Source: Dirofilaria immitis
Lineage: Eukaryota > Nematoda > Chromadorea > Rhabditida > Onchocercidae
Assembly: GCA_024305405.1 (NCBI GenBank)
Contig: JAKNDB010000079.1
Span: 1,422,001-1,486,000 of the forward strand
Direction of reading: 5' to 3'
Length of the DNA: 64,000 nt
The translations under genes were made by a program, and so were the position numbers. Below, piece after piece: positions 35,608 to 46,800 of the stretch. Position 1 is the stretch's first letter. Every line of letters begins with the position of its first letter. Below the pieces are notes generated by a model, which did no database searches, was not told the DNA's origin, and worked only from the letters and a program-made list of their open reading frames with translations.

Positions 35608-37442
35608 TCATTGGCAAAAATCAATTATATTTGTTTCAAATGCTCCTGTAATAATGGTCATATTTTGATAACTTAAATTCTATGAACATAGAAGATTTTA
35701 CATCAATTTTTGAATTTAATTTTTGTTGTGGATATTAATTATTAATTAAGGCATGATGAAATGTATTATGTTGGAAATAGTGCCTACTCGAATTTTTTAC
35801 CATCTTCCTCTTAACTTTTATAGCCCATTTTTATCAAGTGCTATTTTTATTTCTATTTCTTTTTCCATTTTTATTTCTTTCCTTTTTGATTTCACTTTAA
35901 TTATAATCTATATCGTAATCCTTGCTACATCATTACCTAAGCTCATAAGCGTTTTGATGTCTTTTGTCTTCTTTTTGCTAGGTTTATTATTATCAGTTTT
36001 CTTTTCTCTTTATTTTCATATGAATCTCTTTTTTCTTTTCATTCCTTTCATATTTGTTGTCGTGTGTTGTTTAATGATTTGGTTTTATTAGAAAATTTTA
36101 TTTTATAGAAAATGCTTACATATCATATCTTAAAGCAATTTTTGTAAATAAAAATTCGGAATAGCAATTTTGCTTTGAAGAAAGGTTAAATGCTTGCAAA
36201 AATATTTTGATAGCAAATGTCATGATGAATTGTTCATGTTTTTTCTGCATTTTCTCATTTTTCTTTTTATTTTTTTCTTTTCCATTGAAAAGGGCGAAAG
36301 AGAGAAGAGAACAAATTAAAAATAAGACGGAAATGATAAGATCAAGCGAAGTTATACATGCTTTTTGAGGATTGAATTTCATATTACAAAAATATTCTTT
36401 GGTTATCATTAGTTCGGTATTTTGAAAGAAAAAAGAAGCATAAAATTTAACTTGATACTTTTAATAATAAACAATAAATGCAATGTTAGGATAATGCAAA
36501 CGAGATAAGAATTATTGTATAATAATTTCCGATTTATAAATGAATGCAGTGATCTTTTTATCAAATTTCAGGAATATTTATTTTGAGAATGAATTTTCGA
36601 AATAAATAAAGTAATTAATATTTATTGGCTTCTGTTTGAAGGGGAAAGAAAAAGAAAATTTGATGTCAATCAATCAATTATTGATTATTTCTGATTTCTA
36701 TTACTTTAATTTATCAAATATTGTTAATAATGGATAATGTTTGTATTTTTTCTCACTGCAGTCTTCGAAATATCAGTATTTACGTGAAAAGATAGGAAGG
36801 AAAAAGAAGGAATTGAGGAGAGAGAAGATTATTGATACATAATGGATATATTTTAGCACCTTGTTTCTTTGCAGAAGATTGAACTCATAAAAATGAAATT
36901 ATATCAAATTTATTTTATCATCCTATCATCTTTCCTCTCTCTTATATTTTAAATTACTCTTGTATTATTTGTTTTTCTCCTTTCAAATAATATTATCACT
37001 AATTTGTCGATTTTTCTTTTTTTCTTCTTCTATCCTCTCTCTCTAATGTATTTTGAATTAACGGCATCTTTTTCCTCTTTTTTCTTTTGCTAAAATTTAG
37101 GCAACAAAGATCATTTGTTTTCTCTTTCTCCCACTTTCTCGTCGTTTTTCATTATCTCTACCTTTTTCTCTTCATCTTTCTTCCAGTTTTTTCTCAGAGT
37201 AAAAAATGAAAAGTTTATTTTATTAGTGAGAAATGATGAAAAAGGTCAGAGTGCAGGATGCTAGTATGTAGGAAAATTTGTTGAGATTGAGTTGAAAAGT
37301 ATAGATAGATTTTGCTACTGCAAACTATAGCTATTTTTAGTCTTGAAACTAAATCACAATTCTGATTGGCAGTACATTTATTTCATCCATCCGTTCTATT
37401 CTTTTCATCATTCGTTGTCTTTTCTATTTCATCATTCTAGAA

Positions 37443-37589
37443 ATTACTCTCGTCATCCTATTTATTACTTTCCTCATCCTCATTATCACTCTCGTCATCC
37501 TATTTATTACTTCTGTCATCCTGCTTATTACTCTCCTCATCCTAATTAGTACTTTCCTGATCTTATTTCTTACTTCCTTCATTCTAATT
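37443..37589 (+). repeat. 21-bp minisatellite, about seven copies
   Basis: Seven consecutive 21-base units, each starting like ATTACTCTCGTCATCC. They diverge gradually, and the first five are the most alike. Because 21 is divisible by three, frames across it stay open and encode a heptapeptide repeat rich in Tyr, His and Pro, but there is no sign of a gene around it. Confidence 0.8.
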
Positions 37590-38386
37590 ATTATTTTATT
37601 ATTACTTTCATGATATAATTATAAGACTTTTTTCAAACCTTCTCCTTTTATTTTTTTATCCTTAAATGAGCTATAAATTACTTACAATGTTTGGCACTTA
37701 TCTATTATTTAAAAACGTAATATATTCACTTATAATATTTATTAATTTGTATTGTATTTGTTTTTATATTTCATTTATTACAATATTTTAATAATTAAAG
37801 GTACCAAAAAGAAAATAGTGACTTTTTTCTAATTGTGAGATTTTTTTCTTTTTCATGGAAAATTTTTTTCTTTTATTGTTAAGATAATTTTAGATTGGGA
37901 GTAAGTGAACTACTTATGTTTAGATAGGTATTAGAATAAAATTTCGGCTTTAATTATTGCGACATTATTTATAACATTATTTGCATAATCATGTCTGTAG
38001 AATGAGAATCATGTGATATAATGTAGAGGATTTTTTTCTTTTCAACAAAAGTAGAAAAAATTAAAGAAGAAAGGTAAACTTGTTGTTTACTTAATTCATT
38101 TCTTTCGGGTATTTCTTTGCAGCTGCATAGTCTTGAATTTGGAAAAACTTAATTAAATAATGATTAATAATAGAGGATTAAATCGAATAATGATTCTAAT
38201 TAAGTAATTGATTAATTAGTCAGAAATAGCAAAAATGATTATTTACCGTTTATATATTTGCATATAATTTAAAATCGAATTCTGGTTAAAATTTAAAATA
38301 AAGGAAGTAATCTTTCTTTTCGTGCGTACTAATTTGAAGTCATTTTTATACATTTTTCTTTATACAATCAATTTAATTTATTACAG

Positions 38387-38891
38387 GATTGGTCGATTCT
38401 ATTGATCTAACGAATTTTTTCGCAGCTAAACGAGAGCAAAGAATTATTTTTAATTTGAAATATTAAGCCTGCTGCTTGATCCGGTAGGAGTGCTATTATT
38501 TGTATTAGCATTAAAGGAGTGCGAAATCGGTGCGACCTCGGTCCAGATACGCTGCAGGGTTCGAGCGTGTGTGGACTTTGATTTTGGCTTGAAGCCCGAA
38601 AAACTACTAAAAATTTCGCCAGAAGAGCACACAGACGGTTCATCGCCGCCTTCAAATCAAATTCCTCAATCAGTTAGTTTTTTTCTTTACCTGCTCAGCT
38701 ATGAAGTTGATTTTATTACTGAAACATTAATATAACTAGTAGAAAAATTCAGTTATATTTTTGTATTTCAGGTAATTCGAGAGCTTTATATTGCCTTGTT
38801 ATCCTCAGATCCTATTCCACGTCCAGGCAGCGCTCAAATCAAGCTTGACGTGAACGCAGAGCCTCCTTGGGATCCTGATCCACTTTGCTAA
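38387..38891 (+). CDS. unrecognised coding exons upstream of the ODC-like gene
   Basis: Two exons, about 38387-38672 and 38772-38891, with acceptors TTTATTACAG (or TTTTTTCGCAG at 38425) and TGTATTTCAG. The base composition is clearly more GC-rich than the flanks. Readable peptides: LTNFFAAKREQRIIFN, then VGVLLFVLALKECEIGATSV, CVDFDFGLKPEKLLKISPEE, and after the intron VIRELYIALLSSDPIPRP and PPWDPDPLC before a TAA at 38889. The first two stretches are one base out of frame, probably a lost T near 38450. I do not recognise the family. A further acceptor at 39085 opens an exon-like frame to 39286, so the TAA may not be the true end. It could be the 3' end of a gene whose 5' exons I did not find. 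Confidence 0.4.
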
Positions 38892-39433
38892 CATTCGTAA
38901 GTGCCATAGTCATGGTATTAATTTCATAAGAAATGTGTAAAGAATGTATGAGTTTCTTAATTTAGTAGCATAGAGTAATATGAAATCAGGAGGCTTTAAA
39001 ACACTTATAGATTTATCTGAATAAAATGTCTTATCTTTTATGAAAATTTTGTAATATTATATGCATTTAAATCAATCCGTTGCAGCATTTTCGGATTTTA
39101 TCAAAGTGATCGTATCTTACTGGAAAACGCGAAAATTTCTTCGCTTGAATACGCTTATCAAATAGTTCACCCTCAGTTTCGGCTTCCCTTCCGCCGGAAA
39201 AACCGTGCCACTGGACCGAAGTTGTTAAACGTCGTACATTTTGCGTCCGTTTGCATAGACCACCTTAATTCCCTGCATTTGAAAAAGTATTTAAATACGT
39301 TCTTCATTTTTTTGTTTTGTTTTCCGAGAACTTTTCAATATATTTTAATTTTTTTGTTTTTGATCTCTCTGATTTGTTTCATACTGACATGACTTTTTTT
39401 ATTTTTTCAGACTCACTTTATCAGATTATTGTC
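38892..39433. other. spacer upstream of the ODC-like gene with one exon-like segment
   Basis: A donor-like CATTC|GTAAGT at 38896 and an acceptor at 39085 bracket an intron-sized gap. The segment 39086-39286, ending AAAAA|GTATTT, is GC-richer than its surroundings and open in one frame (for example SDRILLENAKISSLEYAYQI). It could be another exon of the preceding gene or a 5' UTR exon of the ODC-like gene. An acceptor TTTTTTCAG lies 23 nt before the ODC-like ATG. Confidence 0.35.
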
Positions 39434-42405
39434 ATGGCACCAGTACCTTTGTTGGATATCTATAATAATTACAGTTGCGACGAAGCTTATCGTATTGCAG
39501 ATAGAATTGTTAAGCAGTGTGATTTAAAAGCTATTTACGATGATGATTGTTTTGATGTAGTTCGAAAGTTGATAACAGTTAAAGTCGCCAAGGTACACTT
39601 ATGAACTTATTTTTTTAGTTTTAGTTTCATATTTTGTTTTTGAGACAAAAGGAAAAAGAATTAATTCTTTTGCATATTTAAATTATAACAAATTTAATTG
39701 CAGGGCGACTATGATCCATTCTTTGTGATGAATGTGGAAATTATCAATGATGTTCTGGAAAACTGGTTCAAAAAAATGCCTGATGTTAAACCTTTCTATG
39801 CATTGCGTTGCAATCCGGATGATGTCCTGCTGAAAGTACTTACTCAAAACATCGATATGGGTTTATGTTGCAGTAATCGATATGAAGTTGAAATGGTTCA
39901 TTTTCTTTGAAGTTAAAATAGCATAATTTCTGTTATTAGTAATAGCTTCGGTATCAATGAGGCAATTCAACCAACTTTAATGACATATAGTAATATTCTA
40001 TCATTTATTGACATATGAAACTTAAAATTTTTACCGTACAATATTCTGCTTTATTTTAATTTACCATGTATATCGATATTTTTATATAGGTGTTATAAGA
40101 AACAAATTCAATACTGATTAAGGGTATGTTAAATGAATGATTATATTCTTTTAAAAGTAAGGTAAAATTTTGCTGTTACTGTAGGCAATGAAAATTGTTG
40201 GTGTAAATCGAATCATTTATCGAAATCCAATGTGGACACGTGGCAATATTCGTCATGCTAAAGAATGTGGCATTCAAACTGTTATCATCGAAACGGAAGA
40301 TGATTTAAAGCGTTTCACAACATACTACTCTGAAGCAAGAATAATTTTACGTGTAACAATGGATCGAAAAATGATTAATGATCCTCTAACGGACGACAAT
40401 TTGGATGTCGAGAAAGCTATCAATTTGCTTCGTAGTACAAAGTATCCATCAGTACGAATAAGGGGCATTAGGTATGCAAATTATTTTTGTCAATTTCCAT
40501 TTTTGTGACTGAAATCAATTATGACATAAAAGATCATGGATATGAGGTGAGTCATGAAACTGGCCGATGCTAACAGATAATTCTTTTTCGAAACCTTACA
40601 ACTACTTAGCAATATATTAGTCTGATTTTGCTTCATAGTTTAATATATTTATATAACTATCTTTATGGAAGCCAATATTTGCTTAATCAAAAATTGTTTT
40701 AGCTTTTCTATACGCTCAATCTGTACAACACCAACGATATATTCATATGCTATTGCACAATGTCGGCGACTGTTTGATATCGGACTTGAAGTAGGCCATA
40801 AAATGGAGATTTTGGATGTTGGTGATGGATTTCCAAGCATGTCTGCTATTGACGGTTTATCATTTGATCAGATTGCTAAATCGTTGCACGCTGCACTTGA
40901 ATTTTTCTTTCCATCGAAGCTCTTCAAGCATATAAAAATAATTGCTGAACCAGGCGCTTATTTTGCGACTTCTCCGTTTTCTCTGGTTACGCGTGTCATT
41001 GACAAACGTTTAATTGATGGAAGTTTTCTCACTAATGACGGTAAGTTCGCTTATGAGTATATAATAGTTTAAAAACAAATAATATCAGACATATAGTATT
41101 TAATTCTATTAACTTTTATTTGATAAAAAATGATTTAATTAAGCTTTGCTGAACATTTTAGTATATAGCGATATGCATCTTGCTGTACTGAGAGTTTTTC
41201 CTTTTCTCAAAATAGACATCAGTAGAATTAATACAGTAAAAGACGAAAAACTTCTGCAAGTAAATAAATAAGCAGATAAAATGAATTAGAATTGAAATTA
41301 TAATTCCAAATTCTCTCAATTGCAGAATCAGATGTTGGTACAATCGGCTACATTTACCAGATCAATGAAGGTTTTTATGGAGCATTTGGTTGTAAACTTT
41401 TGACTCATCGCAATCCCATCTGCTCACCGTTAATGATTTTTGGCGAAAAGATGAGCACATATGCAGCAGTCATCGGTCCTGAATCATGTGATACGGATGT
41501 CATATTATCATTAACGAGACTTCCACCTTTGCAGGTCTTACATTAATTTTACCTATGCTTAAATGCCATATTACTGGCTTTATTTTGGAATATTTTACAA
41601 GATGATAAAGTTGATAGATGAATGTAATTGTTGTATTCTCATTTTGCCTTGATTTAGTCACTGTTAACTTTGTAAACTTTGATATTTGTAAATAAAGAAC
41701 CTCAATGTTTGCTATCAGAAAACCATTTTGCTTAATAGCAATTAATTTATTATCAAGTTGAAACTGTTTTTAGGTGGGTGATTGGCTGATTTGGCATGAT
41801 ATGGGAGCTTACACGATTGCTAGCCATGACATATCCGAACGAGAGAATCCTTCATTGGTCATTCAGTACTATTATAGGAGCGAGAAAATAGCGTAATTAA
41901 ATACTCAGTTTTTCATTCGATCTGTTATTTTGCTAAAATTGTTTGAGCTTTTAGCCAATTATCAATGACTCATGGACGAGATCAAAACTCCAAATCTAGA
42001 CAGCCTTAATTTATCTGGTCTTCACTAATAGATATATTCGAGTAGTTTCATTTTTTTTTTAATTTACTACGAGATTCTATTTACTACGTAATGTTGTCTT
42101 ATTTGAAATCATCTCACTGTTCCTTTACTTTTATTTTGAGTAACGGATAAACAGAAGTAGTGTTTTCAGCCAATAATTTTTCATTTTTTATCATATTTGT
42201 AAACGATGCACTTGCTTAATTAACTCCTACGTATGATTAGTTTAGTAATTTCAGGACTCTTTTTTCGCATTCAAAAACTCTATCATCCGAAGATATAACA
42301 ACTGAAACGGACAATTCTTCAGGCAATTCTGTGTGTGATACTTCGAGAGCCGAATTTAGCCATACAAATGCTGTTAATATCATTGAGAAACAATTTAAAA
42401 CGTAA
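39434..42405 (+). CDS. ornithine decarboxylase / antizyme-inhibitor homologue lacking the PLP lysine
   Basis: Exons 39434-39592, 39704-39895, 40185-40471, 40703-41040, 41326-41534, 41774-41892, 42255-42405; 1,455 nt, 484 aa, all junctions in phase, no indels. It has the alanine-racemase-type barrel and C-terminal sheet of eukaryotic ODC (human 461 aa): PFYALRCNPDDVL, ILDVGDGFPS, IIAEPGAYFATS, INEGFYGAFG, IGPESCDTDV, GDWLIWHDMGAYT. Family knowledge: ODC needs Lys69 for the PLP Schiff base, plus Asp88, His197, Gly235-237, Arg277, Asp332, Cys360 and Asp361. Here Lys69 is Arg88, Asp88 is Cys, His197 is Ser215, the GGG loop is GDG, Arg277 is Ala and Asp332 is Glu; the Cys-Asp pair and the MGAYT Tyr remain. 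It should not bind PLP as ODC does. Animal antizyme inhibitors are PLP-free ODC homologues, so an antizyme-binding role is the obvious hypothesis. A Ser/Thr-rich tail of about 50 aa is extra. Confidence 0.9.
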
Positions 42406-43840
42406 CAGCTGGATGTGTTTAAGCTTGGAATACTTCAGATGGCATATACCGCTGAGGGGTGAACTTATATTTATGGAAAATTTTGTTATTAAAATAGAGA
42501 TATCCTTATTGCTATTTTATTGTTGAAAGTATTTATGAGTATCATAAATTGTGAATTCCCTGTCATTCATGTTGCTGTTGAAAATTGAGTTTAATATTCA
42601 TGATTTACTAGTTAATATATTTCTTTCTACTGATTGTCATGAATCTTGTTACTTGTTTGGACAGGGAGGATAAAGTTAGCGGGTTTTACACAATGATGAA
42701 AATTTTTATCTAATATAAAAATTCCGACGAATTTTTTTCTATGAATATATATTTCTTAGTTTTCTCTTTGTAATATTCTCGTGTACCTCATTCTACTGTC
42801 GCAAATTGACTTTTCCTGAAATTAAACTATGCGGTTAAGTCATTATTATATAATTTAGTGTCATTAAGTTTTGAAACAAACTATGTGAACAATGTTAGCC
42901 ATTAATAATTGTTCTTATATATATTGTCTATTGAGAGTCTTTTTTTCGCTTTTGCTAAAATTGTTTATGGCATATCAACTGACTATGCTTGCTTGATTTT
43001 TACTGCTTTAGACGCAAGTTTAATCCTGTTGCGTTTTCTTTTTCTTTTGAAGTTCTACTACTATAGAATCAATAAATAATGAAGTTATGATGGATTTCTT
43101 GTTGCGAAATAATGAATTAGAAAATTAATAAAGCAAAAGAATTGAGTAATAGTAAATTTAGTGATAATTACACAATAACCCAATTTTTGGATACGATAGA
43201 CTATACGATATATCAAAAGCTTTAACTATTAACCGTATGTTTAATCAATAATAAATCAAGATACTGGACAAGGGAACTGTGATAAACATGACAAATAAGT
43301 GAACTAAAGTTTCATGTTGTTAAATTAATGAAACAAAAGTGCATAATATCATAATCCATTGTTGGATGGTCGGCAGAAATGTTTCTAAGTTAGTTGATAA
43401 ACGTTTATTTTATTAAAATAATATATTTATTAGTTACTAAAAGGATGAAAATATTTTTGTAAATGAAGATATTTTCATATAGTCTATTCATTTTTTTATT
43501 GACATTAAGTGATATCTTTAAGTAATAGATTTATTCTTCAAGTTTTTAAGCAAAAAGAAATAAGAGCTAGAAAGTGAACAGGATTTAATGAATTAAGAAA
43601 TGAAAAAAGAAAAAACAAATTTAAATAACACTTGTAAATAGTATTTAAAAAAAGTAACAAAACATTATTTCAACAATATAATAAATATTAATTACAATTG
43701 GTAAATAACTTACAATGCAATTAGCCTGTTAAAATTATCATAAAAATTATATCATGAATTTTTATTCCTTGAAATAAGTCAAAAGAAGTCAAATCAGACT
43801 GATATGATGATAAATTGGACTGTATTAACAAACTATAAGA
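42406..43840. other. convergent 3' flanks of ODC-like and RHM-like genes
   Basis: 1.4 kb between two stop codons facing each other. Very AT-rich with no supported frame, no repeat of note and no RNA gene seen. Confidence 0.5.
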
Positions 43841-46800
43841 TCATCTTACATTGAGTGACTCGTATGATATCGTTTCATCAGGAATGCATTCATTTTCATA
43901 CTCTTCTCTTGGTAACTGTAAAATTAAAAGTTTCAGTGATGCAAGAATAAACAATCTTTTGAAATAGATATATTGAATTGTTTTTGGTGAGTTTGATTGT
44001 TTTTTGTTGTTGTCCTTAATTTTTTAAGAAAAGAGAAAGCAATAAATTTCATTAATTCAAATGTTATCTTTATAACAACAACAACACAACATGCAGGTGA
44101 CAAACTCCGATAAGCTAAAAATTCTTACCGAAATTTTGATAAACTCGGAGAAAAAAATTAACTAAAAAAATTAGTCACTATACAAAAATCCAAATCTGAT
44201 TCAAGCAAACTGGATCGGAACAGATTTAAAAACAACATATCAAGAATAAATTTACCATATATTCGTCCTTTCTAATTAATACTCTTCTTGGAAAAATCAA
44301 ATTTGATTTAACATTAAATCTTAATAGCTTATATATGCATTGAATATAGATAAGTTATTACCAACAACGATGGAAAAAATTCCTGATACAAAGCGTTTAA
44401 TAGGTCATTTTCATTCGTCTGTCCCATAGGTTGTTTGAGACGAAATTACTTAGAAATCCATCCAAAATGAATTTTTAAATGAACATACGAATTTGACTGA
44501 TGCATCTTGCGGTCTATTTCCTTGGTTACATAATTCTCGAAAATCGTAGTCGTCAAGAGGTGCTGGACTGGAAACATCAACCATACCCTTATGACCTTTT
44601 AATGCAAGATCAAGAACTGGTGGAATGCAGCTCGAAAGAAAAGATAAATAAAATGCTGCTTCCAAACCGAAACACTGCAAGAAAAAGAAAAACTGAAGAT
44701 AAGATGAATTTTGCTAGTTCATACAACTAAATACTAGAGAATTCCATTAATAACATCCGGCAAACTAAATCTTTTCTTTTATTCGTCTTGGAATCTTTAT
44801 ATCTATTTGTAATCAAAGTAAACCAATAAATTAAAAACGAATTGCAACAACAAAGAAAATTTAATTCAACTGATCATTTATTCAAATTGTTTATTTTAAA
44901 ACTTCAGAAATAATAATTAATCATCTTTTCTCATGAATGTTATTTCTTTTCAATATAATGAAAACAAGAAATCATTTATATTCTTTAAATTAGTCAATCA
45001 GTTTAAAATAATTTAAAAAGAATCAAAAATATTACCGACATCTTATCGGATTCATTTGCTTTATCAAGCACAAGTCCTACGCGGCAGAACAAAATATTAT
45101 TGAAATTTCGCAATAAACGATCAGCAAACTTATCAATAGCCATAAGATGATCGTAAGGTGAAAAGAGTAGATTAGGCAACTAAAAGTAATTAATAGAAGT
45201 AAGTTACTTGGCAAATTATTACTATATTTATTATACTAATAGTTACTATTACAAGTTGGATGTACTATACTACGTGCATCGTATTTCAAATAGTGTTATA
45301 GTTCATAAAATAAAAATACAGAAATTCCTATCTTCAATAGTGTATTCTATAAAATCATTCTAGAAATTTTTAATTTTCTTCTTGACTTTTTTCACAATTA
45401 AGAATGAAGAGATTAAAGCAAAAATAAGAGAATCGAATTAGTTACTAATGTCTTCATAAATTCTAAATTTAATTAAAGTCTTACTTTGGCAATGGTAGGA
45501 TAACAATAACAATCAATAAATTACCTCGAATCCTACATAAGTTGTTGTGAAAAACGATCATCGACAGGATTGTACGAAGTCAAATAAGTGAAATGAATCG
45601 AACGTTTGTTACAAAATGATGCCAAAAACCAGGGAACAAAAAGCATAGGATGTAATTTGATCTTGAGTACTGATCGAGTATCAGTCATTGTTTCAGTACG
45701 ATGGATAGGTGCTGAGAATGTATTTTTAAAATGAATCAAAAAAATCCCTTTTTCCATCCTAAAATGTTAACTATCTTACTATGTTTAATTTGCTTTATTT
45801 TAAGGAACAATGAATCTGGGAGAATTATAAAATTTTCCTAAGGATATAATCCACCAGATGGATAAACTAGAGTAAGGGTCATGCTCTAATTTATTAAATA
45901 AGCAATTAGCATAAAATAGAAACCTTCTGACATATTCGGAATGTTAATGTAAATAATATGACTTGGAGATAGATCAATTATTTCGTTGACATCAACATCA
46001 TTCGAATCAAATGATCGCTTGGTAATGATAATATTTTCTTTTGCAGTGCTTTCGGCAGATATCTTTTCTGAATCAAAAATACAAAAAGTTAACTATCATT
46101 TATTGTAATGCGAATTTTCCGCACATAAGTATTTGGAAGTGTGCAGTTTTTCTATATGGACGACTTTTAAAATAAATAAATGAGCTTACTTTATTCTCGA
46201 TTAATCTACTAAGTCGTTTCAAAGCGAAATCATGACCGTAGACAAGGATTTTGTGAGTACTAGCTGTATCTGTTCCATTCCACTGATCCTTATTTTCAAT
46301 GATTAATTCGCGTAATCCTTAAATGTAGAAGCTTATTGTTAGGCAAATTTGAAAAACTAAAAGAGTTATTTGGAAGATTTAATTTAACACTTTTTAAATG
46401 CTAAAATGCAAAATTTAGACCTTCTGATTGTGAAACTTTAGCTTTCCAAAGTAATTGAAGCTCAGCTTTCATTGATGACATTGTCGACGGCGACATACTA
46501 ATTTCGTCACTTGAAATTTCATCTTTTTAAGCTGAAATCATTTTTATATAAATAAAAGCAAATAAATATATGGACTTATACACACTATATGATACAGCTC
46601 GTTGAAATTCCTATTATTATTCAATGTTTTATTCCGAGTAAAGAGAAAACTTTGCAGTACTGAAAGAGAAGCTATCTATATTTCACTACATTTCCTAAAA
46701 AAATTATGAATAAACCTTTGCAATAAGTTGGAGAAAATTAGGAGAACAATCGCATTGACCTCCAATGTTATAAATTTCTCTAATCTGACCCCTTTCTAAA

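Larger units (their letters stand above)
33716..38386. other. long intergenic region downstream of CARMIL
   Basis: 4.7 kb. It holds a CARMIL poly(A) signal (AATAAA, 33774-33779), a short tandem duplication around 35020-35085 (ATTGATTCATAAGATTTTAT twice), the (TA)n run at 35576-35604, pyrimidine-rich tracts at about 35790-36070 and 36960-37190, and a 21-bp minisatellite at 37443-37589. Open frames here, including a 112-codon hydrophobic one at 35753-36091, are translations of T-rich low-complexity DNA without splice sites. No gene is supported. Confidence 0.5.

Noticed and set aside
35753..36091. 112-codon hydrophobic frame downstream of CARMIL
   Set aside because: It is a translation of T/C-rich low-complexity DNA (Phe, Ile, Leu, Ser) with no acceptor, no conserved motif and no composition change.
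37343..37549. 68-codon frame rich in Tyr, His and Pro
   Set aside because: Explained by the 21-bp minisatellite; there is no gene context.
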